From Macrostomum hystrix (Eukaryota > Platyhelminthes > Macrostomidae), in the NCBI GenBank assembly GCA_950097015.1, contig CATNEN010000025.1:6252001-6316000 (forward strand): 64,000 nt of DNA. Direction: 5' to 3'. Positions 1-11,738 of the stretch are shown here, piece by piece (position 1 is the stretch's first letter; each line of letters starts with the position of its first letter). The position numbers and the translations under genes were made by a program. Under the pieces are notes generated by a model. The model was not told where the DNA came from and did not search any database. It saw only the letters and a list, made by a program, of their open reading frames with translations.

Positions 1-1735
1 TTACGGCTTGAATCATGTCTAACAGTCTATGATTCTAAAGATAAACACCCATTCTATTAGATAATAACTATGTCTCCACGATAAACACCCAGTGTCTAAC
101 AGATAAACACCCAGTCTAACAGATAAACACATATTCTAACTAATAAACACCAATTCAAACCGATAAACACCAATTCTAACCGATAAACACCCAGTCTAAC
201 AGATAAACACATATTCTAACTAATAAACACCAATTCAAACCGATAAACACCCGGTCTAACAGATAAACACCCATTCTAGCCGATAAACACCCGGTCTAAC
301 AGATAAACACCCATTCTCGCCGATAAACACCTAGTCTAACAGCTAAACACCCATTCTCGCCGATAAACACCCAGTCTAACAGATAAACACATATTCTAAC
401 TAATAAACACCAATTCAAACCGATAAACACCCATTCTAACCGATAAACACCCAGTCTAACAGATAAACACCCAGTCTAGCCGATAGACACCTATTCTAGC
501 CGAAAAACACCCAGTCTAACAGCTAAACACCAATTCTAACCGATAAACACCCAGTCTAACCGATAAACACCCAGTCTAACAGATAAACACCCAGTCTAAC
601 AGATAAACACCCATTTTAGCCGATAAACACCCAGTCTAGCAGATAAACACCAATTCTAACCGATAAACACCCAGTCTAGCAGATAAACACCAATTCTAAC
701 CGATAAACACCCAGTCTAGCAGATAAACACCAATTTTAACCGATAAACACCCAGTCTAACAGATAAACACCAATTCTAACCGATAAACACCCAGTCTAAC
801 CGATAAACACCCAGTCTAACAGATAAACACCCAGTCTAACAGATAAACACCCATTTTAGCCGATAAACACCCAGTCTAGCAGATAAACACCAATTCTAAC
901 CGATAAACACCCAGTCTAACAGACAAACACCAATTCTAACTGATAAACACCCAGTCTAGCAGATAAACACCAATTCTAACCGATAAACACCCAGTCTAGC
1001 AGATAAACACCAATTTTAACCGATAAACACCCAGTCTAACAGATAAACACCAATTCTAACTGATAAACACCCAGTCTAGCAGATAAACACCAATTCTAAC
1101 CGATAAACACCCAGTCTAGCAGATAAACACCAATTCTAACCGATAAACATCCAGTCTAACAGATAAACACCCGGTCCAACAGATAAACACGCAGTCTAAC
1201 ACATAAACACCCGATCCAACAGATAAACACCCAGTCTAACAGATAAACACCCAGTCAAACAGATAAACACATATTCTAACTAATAAACACCAATTCAAAC
1301 CGATAAACACCCGGTCTAACAGATAAACACCCATTCTAGCCGATAAACACCCGGTCTAACAGATAAACACCCATTCTCGCCGATAAACACCTAGTCTAAC
1401 AGATAAACACCCATTCTAGCCGATAAACACCCGGTCTAACAGATAAACACCCATTCTCGCCGATAAACACCTAGTCTAACAGCTAAACACCCATTCTCGC
1501 CGATAAACACCCAGTCTAACAGATAAACACCAATTCTCGCCGATAAACACCCAGTCTAACAGATAAACACCCAGTCTAACAGATAAACACCTAGTCTAAC
1601 AGATAAACACCCATTCTCGCCGATAAACACCCAGTCTAACAGATAAACACCAATTCTCGCCGATAAACACCCAGTCTAACAGATAAACACCCAGTCTAAC
1701 AGATAAACACCCAGTCTAATAGATAAGCTCACAAA
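1..1735. repeat. Minisatellite, 20-bp unit
   Basis: Tandem array of a 20-bp unit, consensus gataaacacccagtctaaca, with frequent variants (ccattctagc, caattctaac, atattctaac). It begins before the window edge and ends near the words agtctaatagataagctc. Blocks of several variant units recur, for example around 240-400 and 1280-1500, so there is higher-order structure from segmental duplication inside the array. No coding potential. Confidence 0.95.
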
Positions 1736-2128
1736 TATTTGGGAAATATATTTTAAAACAGCACTTAAACAGAAACTTGTCAATGCTAAACAACATTCTG
1801 TAAGTGACTGTAACGCACAGCGTGACATTATCCAGAACTCAATTTCTGCCAAGCTAGGGATTCTTAGAATCCAAGAAAATCCACAGTAGAAATGGGATAA
1901 CCGGCATTCGGATGGGATTACTGAAAGTTTCCATCCCCTAGTAGAAGATGGAAGCTTGCTTGTACGGAGGAGACCGAGAAATTCTTCAGATTGCTTCTAG
2001 TCTAGCTTCGGCTTAAACTTCTGCGATTCTGAAATTGCTCAAATCCACCGCGACTGAAGCTGCAGCAACACTTATTGTATTTTCTACTTTTAGAAGCTTT
2101 CCATTTCATGTAGCTCGTAGATTCTGAT
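1736..2128. other. Unassigned unique sequence
   Basis: AT-rich single-copy sequence between two minisatellites. I see no open frame of note, RNA gene or recognisable mobile element. Confidence 0.5.
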
Positions 2129-3112
2129 CTAGCAGCATCTCATCCAACAGCATCTCATCCTACAGCATCTCATCCTACAGCATCTCATCCTACAGCATCT
2201 CATCCTACAGCATCTCATCCTACAGCGTCTCATCCTACAGCATCTCATCCTACAGCATCTCATCCTACAGCATCTCATCCTACAGCATCTCATCCTACAG
2301 CATCTCATCCTACAGCATCTCATCCTACAGCATCTCATCCTACAGCATCTCATCCTACAGCATCTCATCCTACAGCATCTCATCCTACAGCATCTCATCC
2401 TACAGCATCTCATCCTACAGCATCTCATCCTACAGCATCTCATCCTACAGCATCTCATCCTACAGCATCTCATCCTACAGCATCTCATCCTACAGCATCT
2501 CATCCTACAGCATCTCATCCTACAGCATCTCATCCTACAGCATCTCATCCTACAGCATCTCATCCTACAGCATCTCATCCTACAGCATCTCATCCTACAG
2601 CATCTCATCCTACAGCATCTCATCTTACAGCATCTCATCCTACAGCATCTCATCTTACAGCATCTCATCCTACAGCATCTCATCTTACAGCATTTCATCT
2701 TACAGCATCTCATCCTACAGCATCTCATCCTACAGCATCTCATCCTACAGCATCTCATCCTAAAGCATCTCATCCTACAGCATCTCATCCTACAGCATCT
2801 CATCCTACAGCATCTCATCCTACAGCATCTCATCTTACAGCATCTCATCCTACAGCATCTCATCCTACAGCATCTCATCCTACAGCATCTCATCCTACAG
2901 CATCTCATCCTACAGCATCTCATCTTACAGCATCTCATCCTACAGCATCTCATCTTACAGCATCTCATCCTACAGCATCTCATCCTACAGCATCTCATCT
3001 TACAGCATCTCATCTTACAGCATCTCATCCTACAGCATCTCATCCTACAGCATCTCATCTTACAGCATCTCATCCTACAGCATCTCATCCTACAGCATTT
3101 CATTCTACATAA
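2129..3112. repeat. Minisatellite, 15-bp unit
   Basis: About 65 near-identical copies of catctcatcctacag. Because 15 is a multiple of three and the unit has no stop in some frames, the minus strand stays open for 324 codons as a repeated Met-Arg-Cys-Cys-Arg peptide. I regard that as a by-product of the repeat. Point variants (catctt for catcc) cluster after about 2620. Confidence 0.95.
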
Positions 3113-3615
3113 TTATTTTCTTTAAAAGCTACTTACAGTAGCCATGAACTCGCGTAATTTGAGCAGAAAAGAAACGAAAGCAAAAAAGTACAAAGAGCTA
3201 GTGCGAATAGGATCGATTTTTTTTCTAGTTGATGACCAATTGTACAAGAAAATTGTGCTGAATTTGTATATATTTACGACTGCTGTGACTTGATTGAGGA
3301 AAAATTTTATTTATAACATGTTTAGTGTCCTAATTAATGCCTCCCGTCGCTTTTCCTCTAAAAAAGTATCTATTTAATTACGAGTGTAAAAGTAGGACTA
3401 CCAAGCCATTTTGCCGCCCGTTTTTATACCGAGCTGCTCCTGAAATTTTTTTGGCAGCGCCCGAATGCTAACAGCGTGGCCTAGTGGCCTAGTTCCACCT
3501 TTTGTAGCCCTTGAAGGTCCAGCAGTGCGTCTAGATCTGTTAAGGCATTGTAGATGCTCTTCAGTTTTGACGCACTTCGCACTGGCATTTCACGCGAGCC
3601 GAACGCGGACAACAA
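3113..3615. other. Intergenic, 3' flank of gene A
   Basis: AT-rich sequence downstream of the minus-strand gene that ends at 3616. It should contain that gene's 3' untranslated region. The plus-strand word tttatt near 3308 reads as AATAAA on the minus strand and is a candidate poly(A) signal, though distant. Nothing else is recognisable. Confidence 0.35.
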
Positions 3616-4930
3616 TCAGCAGACCGAATCCAACAGTCGAAGTTCGTCCAAGCTGAGACGGCTGGCTGCCATGGCGTAGGCCACGAAGCTGCCTTTGAAC
3701 GGATAATAGACATCGAAGCCGAGTCGCATGCCGTTATCGCCAACATCGCCGCCGCTTGTAGCCGACGACGTCATCGTTGGGACATCGACGAAGCTGCCGT
3801 TGTAATAGAATTTCAAATCGGTGCCATTGAATCCAATCGCAGCGCTGAAGGTTGCCTCGGCTCCGGTGCCAGTCGGATAGACAATTGTGGAAGCGGCGAA
3901 CTCTGTTGGCGATAGGGAGCGGTGCAGCAGGCTCGGCCGCGCCATCGCGTCGCGCCAGTGCCCGGTGGGCTGGGCGGCGCCTGACGGCCCGGAGCGATTG
4001 TAGAAGCTGTGAAAGGCCGGGCTTTCGTAGGCGTAGCGCCGGCTCACCTGCATTGGATGTCGGCCAGGGCAACTCCCATTGTCACTCCCATTGTCACTCC
4101 TATTGTCACTCCTTTTGTCATTCCTTAATGTCACTTCTATTGTCGTCCCTAATGTCTCTCCTTTTGACATCCCAATTGTCACTTTTATTATCGTCTCTAT
4201 CGTCACTCATATTGTCACTCCTATTGTGACTCCTCTTGTCACTTTGATTATCACTCCTACTGTCACTCCAATTGTCACTCCTATCGTCACTCATATTCTC
4301 ACTCCCATTCTCACTCCTATGGTCACCCACCTTGGCGTAGAACGTGACCTCTCCAGCCGTTCCCAGCAGTTGTCGAAAATTATTGCCAACTCCACCCACG
4401 TCGCCGGAATATGGAATTTGAATTTCCAAGAAATCAGCCAAGCCGCCGCCGAACCTGGCGCCATCTTTGCTGCGCGCCACGCTGCCGGACGGCGTTGCCG
4501 CAGAAAACCTGCGACCGCTGCTCGAATTGTTCGCCAGCTGCTGAAGCAGAAGATTTTCGTAGCCAACGCGAAAGCAGTAGAAGCCGAGTAGCCGGTCGGC
4601 CAGCTGCGGTGGCAGCGACGGTCGTCGAACTTCGCTCCGACAATCCCCCGGCTGCCAAGCTCCAACTAGGTCGGCCAGGTTGCCCAAGCGACAGTCGACG
4701 CTGGCGTTGACGTGGAAGACGGCGCACCCAGGACTGACGGCGCACTCGACTGCGCAGCTCTGGCGATGCCGGAGACCGCTGACCACCCGGCCGGCTGACG
4801 CCTGCGGGCAGGAGGCGTCCTGGACGAAGGTTACCGTGGCGGAGGCGACGAACGCTGCGTTGTAGATGACGACGACGACGAGGATCGCCAGGATCGGGGC
4901 GACGTTAACGGCACTTTTTGGTTGACGTTC
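3616..4930 (-). CDS. Gene A: secreted PAN/apple-like plus lectin-fold protein, 5' end unresolved
   Basis: Two exons on the minus strand: 4930-4331 (open in frame from a stop at 4933) and 4047-3616. The intron 4330-4048 has a GT donor after GCC AAG and an AG acceptor in aatgcag, phase 0. The N-terminus is hydrophobic (a run of Ile, Leu and Val), like a signal peptide. It is followed by DASCP and a Cys pattern RQSCAVECA, resembling a small PAN/apple-type disulfide domain. The C-terminal half resembles a concanavalin A/LamG jelly roll, ending in RLGFDVYYPFKGSF and then LSLDELRLLDSVC. It is a clear paralog of the gene at 11739-13582. No in-frame ATG lies in the first exon; an ATG near 4947 is in another frame, so the start is either in an upstream exon or disrupted. 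Probable extracellular ligand-binding protein; the ligand is unknown. Confidence 0.7.
4048..4330 (-). repeat. Intron of gene A filled by a 12-bp minisatellite
   Basis: The intron is almost entirely degenerate 12-bp units of the type gtcactcctatt (plus-strand reading). Donor GTGGGT is at 4330 and acceptor CAG at 4050-4048. The gene B intron lies at a different place in the protein and has an unrelated unit. Confidence 0.8.
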
Positions 4931-5026
4931 TTACAGTGCATGTTCATTTAGAATGGGTGGGCGAGATGATATATTCATTGTTGTAAATGTTGTAAATCAT
5001 GAGTTTTATAAATACTCGACCTATTG
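4931..5026. other. Upstream flank of gene A
   Basis: Short region containing two ATG codons on the minus strand (4947-4945 and 4941-4939), out of frame with gene A, and a GTAAG word directly after the second. This could be a tiny first exon with its donor, but I cannot find the matching acceptor. Confidence 0.3.
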
Positions 5027-5130
5027 AGTCGTCTATTTCATGAGTCGTCTATTTCATGAGTCGTCGATTTCATGAGTCGTCGATTTCATGAGTTCGATTT
5101 CACGAGTTGTTAATTTCATGAGTCGCCGAT
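5027..5130. repeat. Short 16-bp direct repeats
   Basis: Six or so degenerate copies of catgagtcgtcgattt, in part truncated. They lie upstream of gene A (minus strand). Confidence 0.75.
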
Positions 5131-5685
5131 TTTATAAATCGTTTCCAACTAACTAGTTGACCTTGATTATGCTTGTACATAATTTCCTATTAAATCAATG
5201 GCAATGTTTTCAAACTTGACAAAACACGAAGGCGTGAAATGCGTTGAATTGTTTTCCTCCCAAATATGGGAATCCGTTTTAGTTGGGATAAAAACAATGG
5301 CGAGTATGATGGGGCAACTGGGAGAAATTCAGTTTAGTCTGTGTGTGGCTTGGCACGGAGGCAAACAAGCACACAGACGGGCTCTGCCCACAGAAAACAC
5401 ACCGTTGGAATTTTAGCAGTCAAAAAACTCCTAAAATGCTCGCTCTTGTCCCCAGTTGAACCCGGGCGACTGTCATGGCTTCAAATGACCTGGCTCAACT
5501 CACTCAATTAAAGAATGATGAGGTGAGCGACTTGATGGCCTCATAAATTGCTTTCACGCGAATCCCTTTAGCATCAATTTCATTGCAGATTGCTCACAAA
5601 GTGAGATAAAAAAGTTTAGTTGAAATTCTACGGGAAAATTAGGATTCTAAACGGAATGTAAGATCCTATGAGAAAAAGAGATTTT
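5131..5685. other. Unassigned unique sequence
   Basis: Single-copy DNA with only short, unconvincing open frames (the longest is 72 codons from 5198). No family recognised. Confidence 0.4.
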
Positions 5686-6690
5686 ATTAAACAGGTGAGT
5701 GAGACTCTATAGCACAGGTAAGATTCTATTGCAGAGGTGAGATTCCATAGCAGAGGTGAGATCCCATAGCAGATGGGAGATTCTATGGGACAGGTGAGAT
5801 TCTATGGCACTGGTGAGATTCTATGGCAAAGGGGAGATTCTATGGCAAAGGGGAGATTCTATGGCACTGGTGAGATTCTATGGCAAAGGGGAGATTCTAT
5901 GGCGAAGGGGAGATTTTATGGGACAGGTTAGATTCTATGGGACAGGTTAGATTCTATGGGACAGGTTAGACTCTATGGGACAGGTGAGATTCTATGAGAC
6001 AGGTTAGATTCTATGGGACAGGTTAGATTCTATGTGACAGGTTAGATTCTATGGCGTAGGGAAGATTCTATGTGACAGGTTAGATTCTATGGGACAGGTG
6101 AGATTCTATGTGACAGGTTAGACTCTATGGGACAGGTTAGATTCTATAGGACAGGTGAGATTCTATGGGACAGGTTAGATTCTATGGGACAGGTGAGATT
6201 CTATGAGAAAGGTTAGACTCTATGGGACAGGTGAGATTCTATGAGAAAGGTTAGACTCTATGGGACAGGTGAGATTCTATGGGACAGGTGAGATTCTATG
6301 TGACAGGTGAGATTCTATGGGACAGGTTAGATTCTATGTGACAGGTGAGATTCTATGTGACAGGTGAGATTCTATGGGACAGGTTAGATTCTATGGGACA
6401 GGTGAGATTCTATGTGACAGGTTAGACTCTATGGGACAGATGAGATTCTATGGGACAGGTGAGATTCTATGGGACAGGTTAGATTCTATGGGACAGGTGA
6501 GATTCTATGAGAAAGGTTAGACTCTATGGGACAGGTGAGATTCTATGGGACAGGTTAGATTCTATGGGACAGGTGAGATTCTATGGGACAGGTGAGATTC
6601 TATGGGACAGGTGAGATTCTATGTGACAGGTGAGATTCTATGGGACAGGTTAGATTCTATGTGACAGGTTAGATTCTATGGCACAGGCTC
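5686..6690. repeat. Minisatellite, 19-bp unit
   Basis: About 50 copies of gattctatgggacaggtga, with variants gacaggtta, gcaaagggga and gagaaaggtta. Variant units recur in blocks, showing local re-duplication. Confidence 0.95.
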
Positions 6691-7145
6691 GATTATTCCT
6701 CTCTTAATGATAAGAACTCTGTGATATCAAAGGTATTTTCACATGAGACTCACTTGTAGCAAAAAAAACTAGCATTTTTTTATGCTGAAAACTTGATGCA
6801 ATGCGACGATGGTCTAGCAGACAGTTTTCGACCAACTCAAATTGAGTTTTGTTCGCGCCGATGGAACAAGTGGAGCAACTGTATGTGTTGGAGAAAAATG
6901 AGGATGGGTGGATGCAAAGTGGGGAAAACATTTTGCCAGTTGCCAACGCCCGCAGAAGTTCATTGGTCAGAGCAAGCTGAAATATTGAGGTGGACTTAGG
7001 TTACTATAGTTGCCATGGTAATCTAGCCGCTGATGTGTTTACACCAACGTGCTTCAATTAATACGGCCCATTGTTTTCATCCCACTTCCCAGCCAGGGTA
7101 AATTTTTGTGTTTTCTACTGTCATAATGTTGCTACTGGAAATTAA
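6691..7145. other. Unassigned unique sequence
   Basis: Single-copy stretch. Overlapping short open frames exist on both strands (6704-6946 minus, 6793-6999 plus) with no recognisable motif. Confidence 0.4.
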
Positions 7146-7510
7146 AAAAATAAAAGGGCGAGGAATAGATGGAGAGTGAGGGGAATAGAGGGAGTGTGAG
7201 AGGAATAGAGGGAGAGTGAGGGGAATAGATGGAGAGTGAGAGTAATAGATAAAGAGTGAGAGGAATAGATGGAGAGTGAGAGTAATATATAAAGAGTGAG
7301 AGGAATAGATGGAGAGTGAGAGTAATAGATAAAGAGTGAGAGGAATAGATGGAGAGTGAGAGGAATAGATAAAGAGTGAGAGGAATAGATGGAGAGTGAG
7401 AGGAATAGATGGAGAGTGAGAGGAATAGATGGAGAGTGAGAGTAATAGATAAAGAGTGAGAGGAATAGATGGAGAGTGAGAGGAATAGAGGGAATTTAGG
7501 TATACAGGGG
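7146..7510. repeat. Minisatellite, 20-bp unit
   Basis: About 17 copies of aggaatagatggagagtgag alternating irregularly with an agtaatagataaagagtgag variant. The plus strand is purine-rich. Confidence 0.95.
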
Positions 7511-7904
7511 AAATGAGGGGAATAGAGGGAGGGCGAGAGCAGGTACTACTAAATACTCCAATTGAAAAAGTATTTGGTAGTATTTTTAGTATTTTTAGTA
7601 CTTTTAGCATTTAGTAGTCCCTGGGCGAGAGTAAGCGATGATAAGTGAGAAAAGTGTGAGGGTGAGAGGAAGAGTCCTTCGTCATAACAAATGCAAATAC
7701 AAATGAAAATTATTATGAATTTTCTGCCCACTTTGCCGATTGAAAAAAAGCATTCTTATCTACTTGCAGTAGCGTCATTGACGCATTAGCCAAGTAGATT
7801 AAGAGAGAATATAATTATAAAAATAATTGGAATACATTACATTCTATCACCCATAAGATGGATTACATTACATTATTACATTTCATTACATTACATTACC
7901 ACCC
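7511..7904. other. Unassigned sequence with small direct repeats
   Basis: Includes a short run of tagtatttt words near 7570-7610 and a ttacattacatt run at 7830-7915 leading into the next array. No gene seen. Confidence 0.4.
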
Positions 7905-9125
7905 TACATTACATTCTGTCACCCATGGGATAGATTAGCAATCCATTACATCCTATCACCCATGGGATAGATTAGCAATCCATTACATCCTATCACCCAT
8001 GGGATAGATTAGCAATCCATTACATTCTATCACCCATGGGATAGATTAGCAATCCATTACATTCTATCACCCTTGGGATAGATTAGCAATCCATTACATT
8101 CTATCACCCATGGAATAGATTAGCAATCTATTACATTCTATCACCCATGGGATAGATTAGTAATCCATTACATCCTATCACCCATGGGATAGATTAGCAA
8201 TCCATTACATCCTATCACCCATGGAATAGATTAGCAATCCATTACATCCTATCACCCATGGGATAGATTAGCAATCCATTACATCCTATCACCCATGGGA
8301 TAGATTAGCAATCCATTACTAATCCATTACATTCTATCACCCATGGGATAGATTAGCAATCCATTACATTCTATCACCCATGGAATAGATTAGCAATCCA
8401 TTACATTCTATCACCCATGGAATAGATTAGCAATCCATTACATTCTATCACCCATGGAATAGATTAGCAATCCATTACATTCTATCACCCATGGAATAGA
8501 TTAGCAATCCATTACATTCTATCACCCATGGAATAGATTAGCAATCCATTACATTCTATCACCCATGGAATAGATTAGCAATCCATTACATTCTACCACC
8601 CATGGAATAGATTAGCAATCCATTACATTCTATCACCCATGGAATAGATTAGCAATCCATTACATTCTATCACCCATGGAATAGATTAGCAATCCATTAC
8701 ATTCTATCACCCATGGAATAGATTAGCAATCCATTACATTCTACCACCCATGGAATAGATTAGCAATCCATTACATTCTACCACCCATGGAATAGATTAG
8801 CAATCCATTACATTCTACCACCCATGGAATAGATTAGCAATCCATTACATTCTACCACCCATGGAATAGATTAGCAATCCATTGCATTCTATCACCCATG
8901 GAATAGATTAGCAATCCATTACATTCTACCACCCATGGAATAGATTAGCAATCCATTGCATTCTATCACCCATGGAATAGATTAGCAATCCATTACATCC
9001 TATCACCCATGGAATAGATTAGCAATCCATTACATCCTATCACCCATGGAATAGATTAGCAATCCATTACATTCTATCACCCATGGAATAGATTAGCAAT
9101 CCATTACATCCTATCACCCATAGGA
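7905..9125. repeat. Minisatellite, 37-bp unit
   Basis: About 33 copies of a 37-bp unit with the landmarks ttagcaatccattacat and tctatcacccatgg. Left copies mostly carry the palindrome cccatggg; most right copies carry cccatggaatag, with tctacc for tctatc in a block near 8590-8950. This gradient of variants shows successive local expansions. Confidence 0.95.
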
Positions 9126-9589
9126 TAAAAAAACAACATAGAATGGCCATGTTTGGCAACAAGGTAACGCACAACGCAACAACAATGCCTACAGTTGCTT
9201 TTTTGAACTTTCCTATTGTGCCAACGAGACAAGTGAAACAGTGTTGAGAGCTCTAAGCGTCATTGACAACATCTTCCATGGCAACGCGAAAAGCCGAGAA
9301 GCTCCATTCAGTTCAATCCATTCTTTAAGTTGAGTATCTTCAGTTTCTCGCCCCGCTTGTTAACTGTTTACGCAGGTTTTGTGTCTAAATGGCGCTCTTA
9401 ATAAACTATATTGCGGTTCTTTGCAGGCAATCGATAAAATTTTAGCCTTCCAATGTGTTTTGTTAGCTTAGGCATAATTGAGCAACGAAGGTGAAAGTGA
9501 TAGTAACAAGGATAAGAGGATATTGGAAAAAGAAGAGGAGACGGAAGAAAAAGGGCAGAGAAAAAGAGGAACAGAAGAGCAGAAGCAGA
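9126..9589. other. Unassigned unique sequence
   Basis: Single-copy DNA between arrays. No exon, RNA gene or transposon remnant recognised. Confidence 0.4.
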
Positions 9590-11140
9590 AGTGGAGAAAA
9601 GAAGAGGTAAGAGAAAAAGAGGGGAGAGAAGAAGAGGGGAGAAAAGAAGAGGGGAGAGAAGAAGAGGGGAGAAAAGAAGAGGGGAGAAAAGAAGAGGGGA
9701 GAGAAGAAGAGGGGGGAGAAGAAGAGGGGAGAGAAGAAGAGGGGGGAGAAGAAGAGGGGAGAGAAGAAGAAGTGAAGAGAGGAAGAGGGGAGAGAAAAAG
9801 AGGGTGGAGAAGAAGAGGGGAGAGAAGAAGAGGGGGGAGAAGAAGAGGGAAAGAAGAAGAGTGGGAGAAGAAGAGGGGGGAGAAGAAGAGGGGAGAGAAA
9901 AAGAGGGGAGAGAAGAAGAGGGGGGAGAAGAAGAGGGGAGAGAAGAAGAGGGGGGAGAAGAAGAGGGGAGAGAAGAAGAAGTGAAGAGAGGAAGAGGGGA
10001 GAGAAGAAGAGGGGGGAGAAGAAGAGGGGAGAGAAGAAGAGGGGGGAGAAGAAGAGGGGAGAGAAGAAGAGGGGAGAAAAGAAGAGGGGAGAGAAGAAGA
10101 GGGGAGAGAAGAAGAGGGGAGAGAAGAAGAGGGGAGAGAAGAAGAGGGGAGAGAAGAAGAGGGGAGAGAAGAAGAGGGGAGAGAAGAAGAGGGGAGAGAA
10201 GAAGAGGGGAGAGAAGAAGAGGGGAGAAAAGAAGAGGGGGGAGAAGAAGAGGGGAGAGAAGAAGAAGTGAAGAGAGGAAGAGGGGAGAGAAAAAGAGGGT
10301 GGAGAAGAAGAGGGGAGAGAAGAAGAGGGGGGAGAAGAAGAGGGGAGAGAAGAAGAGGGGAGAGAAAAAGAGGGGAGAGAAGAAGAGGGGAGAGAAGAAG
10401 AGGGGAGAGAAGAAGAGGGGAGAGAAGAAGAGGGGAGAGAAAAAGAGGGGAGAGAAGAAGAGGGGGGAGAAGAAGAGGGGAGAGAAGAAGAGGGGGGAGA
10501 AGAAGAAGTGGAGAAAAGAAGAGGTAAGAGAAAAAGAGGGGAGAGAAGAAGAGGGGAGAGAAGAAGAGGGGAGAAAAGAAGAGGGGAGAGAAGAAGAGGG
10601 GAGAGAAAAAGAGGGGAGAGAAGAAGAGGGGAGAGAAGAAGAGGGGAGAGAAGAAGAGGGGAGAGAAGAAGAGGGGAGAGAAGAAGAGGGGAGAGAAGAA
10701 GAGGGGAGAGAAGAAGAGGGGAGAGAAGAAGAGGGGAGAGAAAAAGAGGGGAGAGAAGAAGAGGGGAGAGAAGAAGAGGGGAGAGAAGAAGAGGGGAGAG
10801 AAGAAGAGGGGGGAGAAGAAGAGGGGAGAGAAGAAGAAGTGAAGAGAGGAAGAGGGGAGAGAAAAAGAGGGTGGAGAAGAAGAGGGGAGAGAAGAAGAGG
10901 GGGGAGAAGAAGAGGGAAAGAAGAAGAGTGGGAGAAGAAGAGGGGGGAGGAGAAGAGGGGAGAGAAAAAGAGGGGAGAGAAGAAGAGGGGGGAGAAGAAG
11001 AGGGGAGAGAAGAAGAGGGGGGAGAAGAAGAAGTGGAGAGAAGAAGAGGGGAGAGAAGAAGAGGGGGAGGAGAAGAGGGGGAGAAGAAGAGGGGGAGAAG
11101 AAGAGGGGGGAGAAGAAGAGGGGAGAGAAAAAGAAGAGTA
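9590..11140. repeat. Polypurine minisatellite, 15-bp unit
   Basis: About 1.55 kb in which the plus strand is nearly pure A and G. The basic unit is gaagaggggagagaa. Rare T-containing variants (agtgaagagagg, ggtggag, aggtaagag) recur as landmarks, for example agtggagaaaagaagaggtaa near 9590 and again near 10506. Long frames open on both strands are low-complexity Glu/Arg/Gly or Ser/Pro/Leu/Phe and are not genes. Confidence 0.95.
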
Positions 11141-11738
11141 GAATGTGGCTAAAAATAAAAGCGATGGTAGGCGACTCATATGGAGGGGGAGAGAAGAAGC
11201 ATAGGAGAGGAATAGGAAAAAGCAAATCAGGAAATTTAGCAGAAGATTTTTATTAGAAGACGCGTCGTTAAAAATGAAGAATTTGAGTGCGTTGTAGCAT
11301 ACAAAAGGGTTACGCCTGTTAACTTGCAGCCTGAGATAATGGAAAGAAAAAGTGGAATGAGGCAAATCCTTTGTCAATCCTCAGAGCTACCATGGCACGA
11401 TGACAATGAAGCCCTACTGTAGCTCATCCATCCATTTATGGGATTTTTCAGCATCAAAAAAAGTTCAAAACACTTCCAGATTCCATGGATTATTTTTCAT
11501 AAGACCAGGCGAACCGGAAAAACTGTGAACTGGTAGGCGGGAAGAGAAGCGCAAGTATTTATCATTAATAATTTATCCCAACCAATCAGCTCCTCTTGCT
11601 TCCCGCGCATAAAACATCTGCTTTCAACGGTACTGCAGATCCGCAGTGTTTTCAGAGCAAGCCAACTTTCAGAAGGCTTGGCCAAAAATATTCTCACAGC
11701 TCAACAATCATTAGGCATTGTTGCTGCAACCTTTGCCG
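11141..11738 (+). promoter_or_regulatory. Upstream region of gene B
   Basis: Single-copy sequence between the polypurine array and the gene B start. It should hold the promoter and 5' leader. The word cataaaa near 11608 is a weak TATA-like candidate. No other motif is convincing. Confidence 0.25.

Noticed and set aside
1-1735. CRISPR-like array
   Set aside because: Regular repeats here and elsewhere are contiguous units without unique spacers, and the genome is animal.
2129-3103. 324-codon frame encoding a Cys-Cys repeat protein
   Set aside because: It is a pure product of the 15-bp tandem repeat with no signal peptide, flanking exon or non-repeat domain.
9398-11377. Very long open frames on both strands, up to 659 codons
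   Set aside because: They cover the polypurine array in nearly all frames and consist only of Glu/Arg/Gly or Ser/Pro/Leu/Phe.
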